Source of the DNA: Phytohabitans houttuyneae
GTDB taxonomy: Bacteria > Actinomycetota > Actinomycetes > Mycobacteriales > Micromonosporaceae
Direction of reading: 5' to 3'
Assembly (NCBI RefSeq): GCF_011764425.1
Contig: NZ_BLPF01000004.1
Coordinates: 1,430,551-1,494,550 of the forward strand
Length of the DNA stretch: 64,000 nucleotides
The translations under genes and the position numbers were made by a program. The notes beneath the pieces are model-generated. The model ran no database searches, was not told the DNA's origin, and worked only from the letters and a program-made list of their open reading frames with translations. This document shows, in pieces, positions 54,212 to 63,657 of this stretch (within the stretch, counting starts at the first letter, position 1; every line of letters begins with the position of its first letter).

Positions 54212-56316
54212 TACAGCGCCCGGTCCAGCACGAGCAGGGATCTCTCGGTCACCAGCACCTTGGCGTCGGCGCCGAGCATCTCCGGGCTCACCGGGCCCGA
54301 CTCGGAGGTGTCGATGACCGTCTGCCACTTCTCGCCGTACTCCTCCGGCGGCAGCACGAACTCGACCGGCTCGTGGTGGCCGTTGAAGCAGAGCAGGAAG
54401 GAGCTGTCCGACTGCCGCTCGCCGTACCGGCCGCGCTCGCGGATGCCCTCGCCATTGACGAAGACCGCCAGCGCGCCGATGTCGCTGTCCCAGTCGGTGC
54501 CCTGCATCTGCCGCCCGTCCGGCGTGAACCACTCCATGTCCGCCACCGGTGTCGCCGCGCTGCGCGTCTTGACCGGGTCGCCGGTGAAGAAGCGGCGGCG
54601 GCGGAAGACCTTGTGGCGGGCCCGGAAGGCGGTGAGGTGGCGGACGAAGTCGAGCAGCCGCTCGTCCACGTCCTCCCAGTCCACCCACGAGAACTCGTTG
54701 TCCTGGCAGTACACGTTGTTGTTGCCCCGCTGCGTGCGGCCCAGCTCGTCGCCGTGGCTCAGCATCGGCACACCCTGCGAGAGCAGCAGCGTGGCGAGGA
54801 AGTTGCGGCGCTGCCGGGCGCGCAGCGCGAGCACGTCGGCGTCGTCGGTGGCGCCCTCGACGCCGCAGTTCCACGAGCGGTTGTAGCTCTCGCCGTCGCG
54901 GTTCTCCTCACCGTTGGCCTCGTTGTGCTTGTCGTTGTACGACACGAGGTCGGTGAGCGTGAAGCCGTCGTGGCAGGTGACGAAGTTGATGCTGTGGAAG
55001 GGGCGGCGCCCGTCGTCCTGGTACAGGTCGGCCGAACCGCTGATGCGGCTGGCGAACTCGGCGAGCACCGGCTGCGAGCGCCAGAAGTCGCGGGTGGTGT
55101 CGCGGAACTTGCCGTTCCACTCCGTCCACAAGGGAGGGAAGTTGCCCACCTGGTAGCCGCCCGGCCCGATGTCCCACGGCTCGGCGATGAGCTTGACCCG
55201 GCTCACCACCGGGTCCTGCTGCACCACCTCGAAGAACGTGGAGAGGCGGTCGACCTCGTAGAACTCGCGGGCCAGCGCGGCGGCGAGGTCGAAGCGGAAG
55301 CCGTCGACGTGCATCTCCTGCACCCAGTACCGCAGGGAGTCCATGATGAGCTGGAGCGTCTGCGGGCCGCGCATGTTGAGGCTGTTGCCGCACCCGGTGT
55401 AGTCCATGTAGCTCTGCGGCGCGTTGTCCGCGAGCCGGTAGTACGCGGCGTTGTCGATGCCCTTGAAGCCGAGCGTGGGGCCGAGGTGGTTGCCCTCGGC
55501 CGTGTGGTTGTAGACCACGTCGAGGATGACCTCGATGCCGGCGGCGTGCAGCGCGCGCACCATGCCCCGGAACTCCTGCACCTGCTGCCCGAGGTGGCCC
55601 ATCGCCGAGTAGCCGTGGTATGGCGCGAAGTAGCCGATGGTGTTGTAACCCCAGTAGTTGCGCAGCCCGCGCCCGTCGAGGTGGTGGTCGTGGATGAACT
55701 GGTGCACCGGCATCAGCTCGATGGCGGTCACGCCCAGCCGGGTGAGGTGGTCGATCATCACCGGGTGCGCGAGGCCCGCGTACGTGCCGCGCAGCTGCTC
55801 GGGGATGTCCGGGTGCCGCCAGGTCAGGCCCTTGACGTGCGCCTCGTAGATGAGCGTGTCGTGGTACGGCGTGCGCGGCGGGCGGTCGTTGCCCCAGTCG
55901 AAGTACGGGTTGACCACGACGGCCTTCGGCACGAACGGCGCCGAGTCCACTTCGGACATCCGCTCGGGGTGGGCCAGGTCGTACCCGTACAGCGCGGGAT
56001 CCCACCGCACGTCGCCGTCGATGGCCATCGCGTACGGGTCGAGGAGCAGCTTGTTGGGGTTGCAGCGGAGCCCGCGTCCCGGGTCGTACGGACCGTGGAC
56101 GCGGAAGCCGTAACGCTGGCCCGGCTCGACGCCGGTCAGAAAGACGTGCCAGACGAACGCGTCGACCTCGGGCAGCTCGATGCGCCGCTCAGTGCCGTCC
56201 GCGTCGAACAAACAAAGTTCAACCGCCTCCGCCACCTCTGAATAGAGGGCGAAGTTGGTGCCTACACCGTCGTATGTGGCGCCCAAGGGGTACCGGCGCC
56301 CAGGCCACACCAGCAT
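54211..56316 (-). CDS. glgX: glycogen debranching enzyme GlgX/TreX
   Basis: A 701-residue isoamylase-type GH13 enzyme with an N-terminal CBM48 (VWPGRRYPLGATYDGVGTNF) and barrel motifs DVVYNHTAEGN, MHVDGFRFDLAAAL (nucleophile Asp), KLIAEPWDIGPGGYQVG (Glu) and FVTCHDGFTLTDLVSYN (Asp). All catalytic residues are present. It cuts alpha-1,6 branches to supply linear glucan to TreY. The ATG at 56316 is used; TACTGT read six bases upstream on the minus strand gives a leaderless start. A GTG two codons earlier is possible. Confidence 0.95.
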   Translation of the reverse strand: MLVWPGRRYPLGATYDGVGTNFALYSEVAEAVELCLFDADGTERRIELPEVDAFVWHVFLTGVEPGQRYGFRVHGPYDPGRGLRCNPNKLLLDPYAMAIDGDVRWDPALYGYDLAHPERMSEVDSAPFVPKAVVVNPYFDWGNDRPPRTPYHDTLIYEAHVKGLTWRHPDIPEQLRGTYAGLAHPVMIDHLTRLGVTAIELMPVHQFIHDHHLDGRGLRNYWGYNTIGYFAPYHGYSAMGHLGQQVQEFRGMVRALHAAGIEVILDVVYNHTAEGNHLGPTLGFKGIDNAAYYRLADNAPQSYMDYTGCGNSLNMRGPQTLQLIMDSLRYWVQEMHVDGFRFDLAAALAREFYEVDRLSTFFEVVQQDPVVSRVKLIAEPWDIGPGGYQVGNFPPLWTEWNGKFRDTTRDFWRSQPVLAEFASRISGSADLYQDDGRRPFHSINFVTCHDGFTLTDLVSYNDKHNEANGEENRDGESYNRSWNCGVEGATDDADVLALRARQRRNFLATLLLSQGVPMLSHGDELGRTQRGNNNVYCQDNEFSWVDWEDVDERLLDFVRHLTAFRARHKVFRRRRFFTGDPVKTRSAATPVADMEWFTPDGRQMQGTDWDSDIGALAVFVNGEGIRERGRYGERQSDSSFLLCFNGHHEPVEFVLPPEEYGEKWQTVIDTSESGPVSPEMLGADAKVLVTERSLLVLDRAL

Positions 56317-56322
56317 AGCCAC

Positions 56323-56386
56323 ACAGTACGGCCTGGCCTGGGCATTTGATCGTGAAAGGCACGTGATTCGATAAACGGTTTAAACC
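56323..56386 (-). promoter_or_regulatory. glgX operon promoter and GGTTTAAACC palindrome
   Basis: TACTGT (56328-56323 on the minus strand) lies six bases before the ATG of glgX, a leaderless -10. The perfect palindrome GGTTTAAACC (56377-56386) lies about 50 bases further upstream, next to a stretch ATCGAATCACGTG that is AT-richer than its surroundings. It is a candidate operator; no regulator is encoded nearby. Confidence 0.4.
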
Positions 56387-56399
56387 AGCTCTTCTTGGG

Positions 56400-57317
56400 T
56401 TAGCGATAGCCGCTCACGTCTGCCGGCTTGCCCGCGTCCTGCACCTCCACGATGTAGCGCCAGGCGTCCGGCCGCGAGCCGTCGACGTCGGTGAACCCAT
56501 ACACCTGAGCGAGCCCGCCGCTGGACAGCGACTGCCCGCTCCACCGCGCCCGGTCCGGGTCGGCGGCGAGCGCGGCCACCGCCCTCCCGACGAACGCCGG
56601 CGTCTCGGAGATGGCGAAGTGCGGCTCCTTTTCCAGCGCGTCGCCCCAGGTCTCCTCGGTCACCTCGAAGTGCTCGAGCATCAGCTCCGAACGCAGCCAG
56701 CCCGGCGTGAGCGAGACCGCCGTGCCGCCGAAGGGCCGCAGCTCCTCGGCGAGCGCGAAGCCCATCCGGTTGACCGAGACCTTGGCGAGGTCGTAGAAGA
56801 ACGAGACCCGGTAGTTGGCCGCGTTGTACGCCGTCGTGCCGTCGGTCACCTCGACCACGAGCCCGCCCGGCCGCCGGGTCAGCAGAGGCAATGCCGCGTG
56901 GCTGGTGACGATGTGGGTCTCGATCGCGAGCCTGAGCGTGCGCAGCCCTTTGTCGAGGTCCTGCGCCCACATCTGCCGCTCCCAGGTGACCATGTTTTCG
57001 GCACCCCAGATGTCGTTGACCAGGATGTCGAGCCGCCCCTGCTCCCGCTCGATGCGCGCGACCAGCTCCCGCACCTGGTCGCGCTCAAGGTGGTCGACCC
57101 GCACGGGGATGGCCACCCCACCGGCCCGCTCGACAAGCTCGGCGGTCTCTTCGATCGTCTCTGGCCGGTCGTACTCCGAGCGCTGCGCGCGGGTCGACCG
57201 CCCGGTCACGTAGACGGTGGCGCCCGCGGCCCCCAACTCCGTGGCGATGCCCCGCCCGGCGCCCCGCGTGCCACCCGCGACGAGGGCGACCTTGTCCGTC
57301 AAGCTCTTCGCAGTCAT
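56400..57317 (-). CDS. SDR family oxidoreductase
   Basis: A 305-residue classical short-chain dehydrogenase. Cofactor motif VALVAGGTRGAGRGIATELG (GGxxxGxG near residue 15), NDIWG in place of the NNAG motif, and an active site with NYRVSFFYDLAKVSVNRMG (Tyr-x-x-x-Lys). The C-terminal region adds TWGDALEKEPHF and an insertion before SGGLAQVYGFTDVDG. The substrate is unknown. The ATG at 57317 overlaps the stop of the upstream membrane gene (ATGA), so the two are coupled. Confidence 0.9.
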   Translation of the reverse strand: MTAKSLTDKVALVAGGTRGAGRGIATELGAAGATVYVTGRSTRAQRSEYDRPETIEETAELVERAGGVAIPVRVDHLERDQVRELVARIEREQGRLDILVNDIWGAENMVTWERQMWAQDLDKGLRTLRLAIETHIVTSHAALPLLTRRPGGLVVEVTDGTTAYNAANYRVSFFYDLAKVSVNRMGFALAEELRPFGGTAVSLTPGWLRSELMLEHFEVTEETWGDALEKEPHFAISETPAFVGRAVAALAADPDRARWSGQSLSSGGLAQVYGFTDVDGSRPDAWRYIVEVQDAGKPADVSGYR

Positions 57318-57799
57318 CCCGCGATCGTCACACGCCCCTCCGACAGAAACCGCCGCGCGAGACCGACCTGCGCGGAAGTCGCCAGCTTCAGCAGCCACGG
57401 CCCGACGAAGAGCATCACCGGCGCGGGCGCGAAATGCAGCGCGGCGGCGCCCAGCCATGAAGGCCCGCCCCAGTTTTCGGAGAGGTCGTCTCCCCAATAG
57501 ACGACCGGGTAGGACACCCAGTAGGGCAGCAGCAGGCACAGGTAGCCGAAGAAGGCGCCGACGAGGAGGCCGGTGGGGAGGCTGGCCAGCGCATAGCCGG
57601 CCGAACGCGGCCACGCCGGGCGGGCCGGCGGCGGCAGCGGCGGACCGGGGACGAGGCGCGCGCGGGCCCGCTCCAGGCCGCCGCCGGCGCCGGCGAGGAG
57701 CGGCACGAAGAGCAGGACCGCGGCGAACGGCGACAGCAGCGCGTAGGCCAGGCGCCGCAACGTGCGAACGGTGAACGGCCGCCGGAAGAAGGCTCCCAT
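57314..57799 (-). CDS. small membrane protein, sensor-domain-like
   Basis: A 161-residue protein with about four hydrophobic helices: FAAVLLFVPLLAGAGGG, YALASLPTGLLVGAFFGYL, LGAAALHFAPAPVMLFVGP and a Pro-rich extracytoplasmic loop. The layout resembles the putative sensor domain found at the N-terminus of actinobacterial histidine kinases, but here it stands alone. The start is uncertain: ATG 57799 or a GTG at 57823. It is coupled to the SDR gene through ATGA. Confidence 0.6.
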   Translation of the reverse strand: MGAFFRRPFTVRTLRRLAYALLSPFAAVLLFVPLLAGAGGGLERARARLVPGPPLPPPARPAWPRSAGYALASLPTGLLVGAFFGYLCLLLPYWVSYPVVYWGDDLSENWGGPSWLGAAALHFAPAPVMLFVGPWLLKLATSAQVGLARRFLSEGRVTIAG

Positions 57800-57835
57800 G
57801 CCGCGCACGCTATGGCGCCACACCGCCCTCGGGCG

Positions 57836-59326
57836 TCATCCCACGGTGCGATCCTCGCCGTACTCCTGCTGGCGTACGGCGAGGCGGCTGCGGCGGCGGC
57901 TGTAGGCGAAGTAGACGACGAAGCCGATCGCCATCCATGCCAGGAAGCGCAGCCAGGTCTCGACCGTGAGGAAGAACATCAGGACCAGGCAGGCCAGCAG
58001 CGACAGCACCGGGATCAGCGGCATCAGCGGCAGGCGGAACGCGCGGGGCAGGTCGGGACGGGTGCGTCGGAGAACCACCACGCCGATCGAGACCAGGACG
58101 AACGCGAAAAGCGTGCCGATGTTGACCAGCTCGGCCAGCTCGGCGAGGGGGATGATGCCGGCCAGTACGGCGACCACCACGCCGACGATGATGGTGATGC
58201 GGTACGGGGTGCCGAAGCGGGGATGGACGATCGACAGCGGGCGGGGCAGCAGCCCGTCGCGGCTCATCGCGAACGCCACGCGGCTCTGCCCGAGCATCAG
58301 GATCATCATCACGGTGGTGAGGCCGGCGAGCGCGCCGACCGTGATGAGGTTGGCGAAGAACGGCTGGTCCACCGCCCGGAACGCGGCCGCCAGCGGGGCC
58401 GCCTCGTCGAGGTCGGTGTAGTTGCGCATGCCGACCACCACCAGCGAGACCGCGACGTAGAGGACCGTGCAGATCAGCAGCGAACCGATGATGCCGCGGG
58501 GCAGGTCGCGCTGGGGGTGCTTGGTCTCCTCGGCCGTCGTCGCCACGATGTCGAAGCCGATGAACGCGAAGAAGACCAGCGCGGCCGCCGCGAAGATGCC
58601 GCTGACGCCGAAGTTGGCCGGCGCCTGGCCGAACACGGTCTCCACGAGCGTCGCGTGCAGCCCGGAGGTGTCGGGCGCCGGCTCGGACGGCGGGACGAAC
58701 GGCGTGTAGTTGTCGCGCTCGATGAAGAAGGCGCCAGCGATGATCACGAACAGCACGACCGCCACCTTGATGGCGACGACCACCTCGTTCACCCGGGAGG
58801 AGAGCTTGATCCCGGCCACCAGCACGGCGGTGAGGACGAGGACGATCAGGACGGCGGGCAGGTTGAACGCGCCGTCTTCGCTGCTGGCTATCGCGCTGGG
58901 CAGCTCGACGCCGATCGTGTCGAGGAAGACGGCGAGGTACTGCGACCAGCCGACCGCGACGACCGCCGAGCCGATGATGAACTCGAGGATGAGGTCCCAG
59001 CCGATGATCCACGCGACAAGCTCGCCGAGCGTCGCGTACGAGAACGTGTAGGCGCTGCCCGCCACCGGCACCGTGGAGGCGAACTCGGCGTAACAGAGAG
59101 CGGCAAGCGCGCAGGCGATGCCAGCGATCACGAAGGAGAGCGCCACGGCGGGGCCGGCCGTGGTCTTCGCGGCCACCCCGGTCAGCACGAAAATGCCGGT
59201 ACCGATCACGACGCCGACCCCGAACACGGTGAGGTCGAGAGCGGACAGCTCCCTGCGCAGCCGGTGCTCAGGCTCCTCCGTGTCCCGGATGGACTGCTCC
59301 ACGGGTTTCGTGCGGAAGACGCTCAT
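57836..59326 (-). CDS. APC family amino acid permease
   Basis: A 496-residue transporter with 12 predicted helices. It carries the APC first-helix motif FGVGVVIGTGIFVLTGVAA and the conserved region FVIAGIACALAALCYAEFAS with VPVAGSAYTFSYATLGELVA, as in cationic amino acid permeases. The sixth-helix segment AAALVFFAFIGFDIVATTAE with its E-E-T-K-xP motif follows. The substrate is probably an amino acid (cationic likely). The ATG at 59326 is preceded by a GTG one codon earlier. Confidence 0.92.
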   Translation of the reverse strand: MSVFRTKPVEQSIRDTEEPEHRLRRELSALDLTVFGVGVVIGTGIFVLTGVAAKTTAGPAVALSFVIAGIACALAALCYAEFASTVPVAGSAYTFSYATLGELVAWIIGWDLILEFIIGSAVVAVGWSQYLAVFLDTIGVELPSAIASSEDGAFNLPAVLIVLVLTAVLVAGIKLSSRVNEVVVAIKVAVVLFVIIAGAFFIERDNYTPFVPPSEPAPDTSGLHATLVETVFGQAPANFGVSGIFAAAALVFFAFIGFDIVATTAEETKHPQRDLPRGIIGSLLICTVLYVAVSLVVVGMRNYTDLDEAAPLAAAFRAVDQPFFANLITVGALAGLTTVMMILMLGQSRVAFAMSRDGLLPRPLSIVHPRFGTPYRITIIVGVVVAVLAGIIPLAELAELVNIGTLFAFVLVSIGVVVLRRTRPDLPRAFRLPLMPLIPVLSLLACLVLMFFLTVETWLRFLAWMAIGFVVYFAYSRRRSRLAVRQQEYGEDRTVG

Positions 59327-59384
59327 CACACCATTTCACCCCAGGAAGCGGCCTTCCGCCGGGTGAGCCGGGATCATTGCGCGA

Positions 59385-59702
59385 TCAGTCGAGGACCTCG
59401 ACGGCCACGGTGGCGGTGTCGCCCTCGCCCAGGGACTCGGCCTTGCGGACGGCGCGCTTGACGGGCAGCACGTAGGCCCCGCGGACGCTGTCCGGGAAGA
59501 CCGACGTCGTCCAGGTGCTGCCGCCGATCGTGACGCGCACCCGCACCGAGCCGAAGCCGCGCCGCGGGCCGGTCGCCGCCGCGCGGTCGCGGATCTCGTC
59601 GGACGCGTCGACGGGCAGGGTGACGAAGGTCCAACTGTCGTCTCGCCGGGCGTCCCAGATCCACAGCTCGGCGTCGAATTCCACCAGCACGCCTGCCACC
59701 AT
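59385..59702 (-). CDS. DUF1905 domain protein
   Basis: A 105-residue protein with the DUF1905 pattern: VEFDAELWIWDARRDDSWTF, VTLPVDASDEIRDR, GFGSVRVRVTIGGSTWTTSV and YVLPVKRAVRKAESLGEGDT. The domain is small, beta-rich and of unknown function, often fused to or near YdeI-like proteins. The start is uncertain: ATG 59702 or a GTG at 59720. Confidence 0.82.
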   Translation of the reverse strand: MVAGVLVEFDAELWIWDARRDDSWTFVTLPVDASDEIRDRAAATGPRRGFGSVRVRVTIGGSTWTTSVFPDSVRGAYVLPVKRAVRKAESLGEGDTATVAVEVLD

Positions 59703-59939
59703 CACACACGGGTCCGACACTCGCGCAGAGCGACCGGAAGGTCGCGTGCCGTTATAGGTGGGCTGCTGGCCTTTGATCGAATCATTCTTTCATGTCATTC
59801 ACGTTGTCCCGTGCCTCGGCGGGACGTATCCCGAATGTACGGACGGTTGTGCCTCCCTGCCGGGACACGGCGCAAACCAGAATTGATGTCGCCGATCCGA
59901 ATAAAGATCCACCGGCCCCCGATGAAAAGGACAAATGAG

Positions 59940-60440
59940 ATGACCTCAACACGACCAGGCAACGGTTCGGACGTGGTTGCCAGCCCGTTTTTCGTGATCA
60001 GTTGTGAGAACGACTGGGTCCACGTATACGACAGCGTGCGCAGCATGCTCCACGCCACCGACCTGGGCTCGGGCCACCCCGGCGCCCTGGAGTTCTTCGA
60101 CGTCGAGGGCCGCCGGCTCGCCCCGGTGTTCGACGGTGTGTGGGCGCTGTCCGGCCTGCGGCACACCGGTGAGCGTGCGAATGAGATTCGCGTCCAGCGG
60201 CGACTTCGCGCGGTCGTCCAGTCACTGCGCGCCACCGTCGACGAGCGGTTGTCGAAGAGTGAAACGTCGTTTACGCGCGCGCAGGTGCTGGCTTCGCTTC
60301 CCAAGCTGAATGGCGAAGGACTCGCCGAGTGTTTTATCCTGCTCTCCACGAACTTCGGCGACGGCAATGGCTTGATCGGCGACGAAGTCCGCACCCTGGA
60401 CAACGGCAGTTTCCTGCATAACCTTTTCTGCCATCCCTGA
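59940..60440 (+). CDS. hypothetical protein upstream of a two-component system
   Basis: A 166-residue protein that I cannot place in a family. It has no signal peptide or membrane helix. Notable features are FFVISCENDWVHVYDSVRSM, LEFFDVEGRRLAPVFDGVWA and LPKLNGEGLAECFILLSTNF. The start at 59940 is chosen because AAGGA lies eight bases upstream; the frame is open further but the upstream DNA is AT-richer and looks like a regulatory region (59703-59939 holds no other gene). It lies 45 bases before the histidine kinase and may belong to its regulatory unit (inference). Confidence 0.6.
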   Translation: MTSTRPGNGSDVVASPFFVISCENDWVHVYDSVRSMLHATDLGSGHPGALEFFDVEGRRLAPVFDGVWALSGLRHTGERANEIRVQRRLRAVVQSLRATVDERLSKSETSFTRAQVLASLPKLNGEGLAECFILLSTNFGDGNGLIGDEVRTLDNGSFLHNLFCHP

Positions 60441-60485
60441 TGGGTTGACAGCCAGTCAAGTCGCTGACCCGGGGGGAGTCGGTAC

Positions 60486-62456
60486 ATGGTTTCAAGAACA
60501 CTGCCGTCACCACGCCTTATTGTCACGATGGCCGCGGCAACGGCCATCGTGGCATTGGTGTGGGTCGGCGAGGTCGTCGACAGGCATGCCGCGCCCCCGG
60601 CCTCGATCCTGTTGAACGCGCTCATCGCCGTGTTCTTCGGCTTGATGGGCGCCCTCGTGCTCCAGGGCAAGCCCCGCCACCTCGTCGGCCGGCTGATGGC
60701 CACCGCCGGCGCGGTCTCCGCCGTGTCGGTCCTGGCGGCGAGCTGGGCGAGCTGGCTGCCCGCCGCGTGGCTGAGCCGCTGGCTGTGGGCCGTGCCGTTC
60801 GGCCTGATCTTCCTCGCGCTTCTGGTGTTTCCGGACGCGCGGCTGCCGACCAAGCGCTGGCGCCCTGTCGCGGCGCTGATCATCGTGGGCTCGACCGTGG
60901 CGGCTCTCGGGATGGCCGGCGCGGCTCTCGACCATCCGCGAGACCTCCTCGCCGGCGTGGACCGGGAGCTGACACCCCGCGCGGCGACGCTGATCACCGT
61001 CGCGCGGCTGGGTGCGGTCCTCACGATCATCGGCCTGCTGGGCGCGTTCGTCGCGCTGTTGCTCAGATGGCGCCGGTCGGGCGGTGAGACGCGCCAGCAG
61101 CTGGCCTGCCTGCTGCCCGCCGGCGCGGCGCTCCTGCTCGCGCTTCCTCTCGAAGCGCTCGGTGTACCCGGGGTGTGGCTGGTCGTGGCGGCCGTGGTGC
61201 CGGTCGCGATGACGATCGCCATCCTGCGTTACCGGCTGTACGAGCTGGACCGCGTCGTCAACCGGAGCATCGTCTGGCTCCTCATGAGCGCGCTGCTGCT
61301 CGTGGTCCTGGCCCTGGCGCTCGCGCTCCTGCGTGAGACCTTCGTCGGCGACAGCGACTCGACGGCGTCGGCGGTGGCGACGGTCGTCACGCTCCTCGCC
61401 GTCGGCCCGCTGCGCAGCCGTGTCCAGCGCGTCGTCGACCGCCTCCTCTACGGCAATCGCGACGAGCCGTACGAGGTCATCACGCGCGTGGGCGATCTCC
61501 TGCGGCGCACCATGGACCCCGACTCGGTGCTCCCGCAGCTGACCGCGGACATCGCCGACTCGATGCAGGTGCCCTACGTCGCGGTCGAGCTCGACGAGCC
61601 CGACGACGAGCCGCGGGTGGTGGCCGAGCACGGCAGGCGAGCCGAGCCGGTGGCGTCGTTCGACATGGTGGCGCAGGGCAAGAAGTTCGGAAAACTGCTG
61701 GTCGCGCCGCGCAGCGAGGGCGGCAGGTTCACCCCGCGCGAGCGCCGCCTGCTCGAGGAAGCGGCGGTCCAGGCCGCGGTCGCGGCGGCGACGATCCGGC
61801 TCATGAACGAACTGCAGGACTACCAGGAGCGGCTGATCATGATCCGTGAGGACGAGCGGCATCGCCTGCGGGACGACCTGCACGACAGGGTCAAGCCGGC
61901 GCTGACCGGCATCACGATGAAGGTGGAGCTGGCCCGGGAGCACGTCCGCAAGCCGGACCGGGTCAGCGCCGTTCTCGGCGAGGTCATGGAAAACCTCGTG
62001 CGCACGCAGGCCGACCTCGACCACCTCGTCAGCCAGCTCCGCCCGCAGGCGCTGGAGCGAGGGCTCGCGGTCGCGCTCGCCGGACGATGTGAGGAGTTCA
62101 GCGGTCCGGCTCTCTCGGTGCGGCTGGAGATGCGCCAGAATCTCGACGGGCTGCCCGCTCCGGTCGAGGAGGCGGCGTACCACATCCTTGGCGAGGCGCT
62201 GAACAACGTCGTCAAACACGCCAACGCCAGGACGTGCCAGGTCACCGTCGCCAGGGACCGTTCATTGACGATCGAGGTCGTCGACGATGGCGTCGGAATC
62301 GGATCGACGGCAGGTCACGGTGTGGGACTCGACTCGATGCGCGACCGCGCGGAGCGGCTCGGCGGCACGTGTCGCGTCGCCGCGGCGCAGCCGCGCGGCA
62401 CGTCGGTTCGGGTCGAACTACCCATCGGGCTCGTGGCCGAACGCACGAACGGCTGA
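60486..62456 (+). CDS. LuxR/NarL-type sensor histidine kinase (HisKA_3)
   Basis: A 656-residue kinase. The N-terminal 290 residues hold about eight membrane helices (MAAATAIVALVWVGEVV to WLLMSALLLVVLALALALL), then a linker with VDRLLYGNRDEPYEVITRVG, a GAF-like segment, a HisKA_3 dimerisation helix (EDERHRLRDDLHDRVKPALT, phosphorylated His in LHD) and a HATPase_c domain (HILGEALNNVVKHANA, then VVDDGVGIG and GLDSMRDRAERLGG). It phosphorylates the LuxR-type regulator encoded next. The signal sensed is unknown. The ATG follows a GGGGGAG site. Confidence 0.92.
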   Translation: MVSRTLPSPRLIVTMAAATAIVALVWVGEVVDRHAAPPASILLNALIAVFFGLMGALVLQGKPRHLVGRLMATAGAVSAVSVLAASWASWLPAAWLSRWLWAVPFGLIFLALLVFPDARLPTKRWRPVAALIIVGSTVAALGMAGAALDHPRDLLAGVDRELTPRAATLITVARLGAVLTIIGLLGAFVALLLRWRRSGGETRQQLACLLPAGAALLLALPLEALGVPGVWLVVAAVVPVAMTIAILRYRLYELDRVVNRSIVWLLMSALLLVVLALALALLRETFVGDSDSTASAVATVVTLLAVGPLRSRVQRVVDRLLYGNRDEPYEVITRVGDLLRRTMDPDSVLPQLTADIADSMQVPYVAVELDEPDDEPRVVAEHGRRAEPVASFDMVAQGKKFGKLLVAPRSEGGRFTPRERRLLEEAAVQAAVAAATIRLMNELQDYQERLIMIREDERHRLRDDLHDRVKPALTGITMKVELAREHVRKPDRVSAVLGEVMENLVRTQADLDHLVSQLRPQALERGLAVALAGRCEEFSGPALSVRLEMRQNLDGLPAPVEEAAYHILGEALNNVVKHANARTCQVTVARDRSLTIEVVDDGVGIGSTAGHGVGLDSMRDRAERLGGTCRVAAAQPRGTSVRVELPIGLVAERTNG

Positions 62457-62552
62457 GGGCAGGTCGTGGCGCGGTCCCACCACATCACGGGAAACGCGGC
62501 TACGATGCCTGGCGGTCACCCTGGCGTACTGGTTCGAGACAAGGGTGTAATC

Positions 62553-63209
62553 GTGGTCCAAGACTCGCGTGTCCTCATCGTGGACGATCACCCCACGCTG
62601 CGCGAGGGTCTCCGTGCCTGGTTGGTGGAGCAGGACTGGGTCGCAGACGTGATCGAGGCCGCCACCGTGCAGGAGGCACTCAGGGAAGCCACACACCACC
62701 AGGTGAACGTCGTTGTGATGGACGTGGCGCTCCCCGATGGCGACGGCATCGAGGCCGTCGCCAAGCTCGTGCAACGGCTTCGGGACGTCAAGGTGCTCGT
62801 GTTGACGTACAACGGCGACGACGAGCAGGTCCACCGGGCCCTCAAGGCCGGAGCACATGGGTACGCCCGCAAGGACACGAAGACGAAGGACCTTGTCGCG
62901 ATCCTGCGCGCCGTCGCGTGCGGCTCGTTCGTCCTCGGTCCCGAGGTGAGCACAGCCTTCCTCGGCAACGTGCGGCGGGCCCGGGTGCGCCTGCCGGAGC
63001 CGTTCGACAAGCTCACCGAGCGGGAGCGGGAGATGCTCGGCGCCTTGGTGCGCAACGAGTCCGTCGAAGAGATCGCCAGGCACCTCGGGCTCAGCGGCAA
63101 GACGATCCGCAACCTGCTCTCCAACGACCTCTACCGCAAGCTCGGCGTGGAAAACAAGTTTCAGGCCGTACGCCTCGTGCGCGACCGGGGCGTCGAAAAG
63201 GCGCTCTGA
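62553..63209 (+). CDS. LuxR/NarL-type response regulator
   Basis: A 218-residue regulator with receiver (VLIVDDHPTLREGLRAWLVE, phosphoacceptor Asp in VVMDVALPDGDG, Lys in ARKDTKTK) and a LuxR helix-turn-helix (LTEREREMLGALVRNESVEE, LSGKTIRNLLSNDLYRKLG). The GTG at 62553 is preferred because the AAGGGTG site lies upstream at normal spacing; the frame extends to 62466 without family similarity. It pairs with the upstream kinase; 96 bases separate them. Confidence 0.92.
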   Translation: MVQDSRVLIVDDHPTLREGLRAWLVEQDWVADVIEAATVQEALREATHHQVNVVVMDVALPDGDGIEAVAKLVQRLRDVKVLVLTYNGDDEQVHRALKAGAHGYARKDTKTKDLVAILRAVACGSFVLGPEVSTAFLGNVRRARVRLPEPFDKLTEREREMLGALVRNESVEEIARHLGLSGKTIRNLLSNDLYRKLGVENKFQAVRLVRDRGVEKAL

Positions 63210-63279
63210 CACGCAACCGCCCCTACGCCGGGACGCCCATCCCTGGAGCCGGGACTACGGCGCGGGCCACAGTGCTGCC

Positions 63280-63657
63280 ATGACCTCCCAAGGCGTGCGG
63301 AAGGCCGCCAACGCCGTGGCGCTGCTCGACCGGCACCTGATCCGCGCGACGGGCTCGGACCTCGCGCTTCGCAGGTATCGCGGCCTGCTCCGGGAACTCT
63401 GCCTCCTCGCTCTCGTGCTGGTCTTCGGCGGTGCGGTGCTCCTCGCCGGGATCGTCGTGGTGGTGCGGATCGTGGACCTGTCTCCGTGGGTGGCCGGTGG
63501 CTTCGGCGTCATGGGAGCCGGGACGGCGGTAGCCGTCGGACGCGTGCGCGACCGCCGCCGTCGCGCCTCGCCGCGCGCGCCGGGAGGCCGCGGCTCCCGA
63601 ACAGCGGCGACAGGGCAGCCACGACGGCGAGGAGCAGCACGGTCACGCCGACGGTGA
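63280..63657 (+). CDS. small hydrophobic protein with two membrane helices
   Basis: A 125-residue protein: short amphipathic N-terminus (VRKAANAVALLDRHLIRATG), two membrane helices (LLALVLVFGGAVLLAGIVVV and VAGGFGVMGAGTAVAVG) and an Arg-rich tail. The last 149 bases overlap the opposite-strand gene at 63509-63802, and the basic tail is not conserved-looking, so the true end may be earlier. No family is recognised. Confidence 0.45.
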   Translation: MTSQGVRKAANAVALLDRHLIRATGSDLALRRYRGLLRELCLLALVLVFGGAVLLAGIVVVVRIVDLSPWVAGGFGVMGAGTAVAVGRVRDRRRRASPRAPGGRGSRTAATGQPRRRGAARSRRR

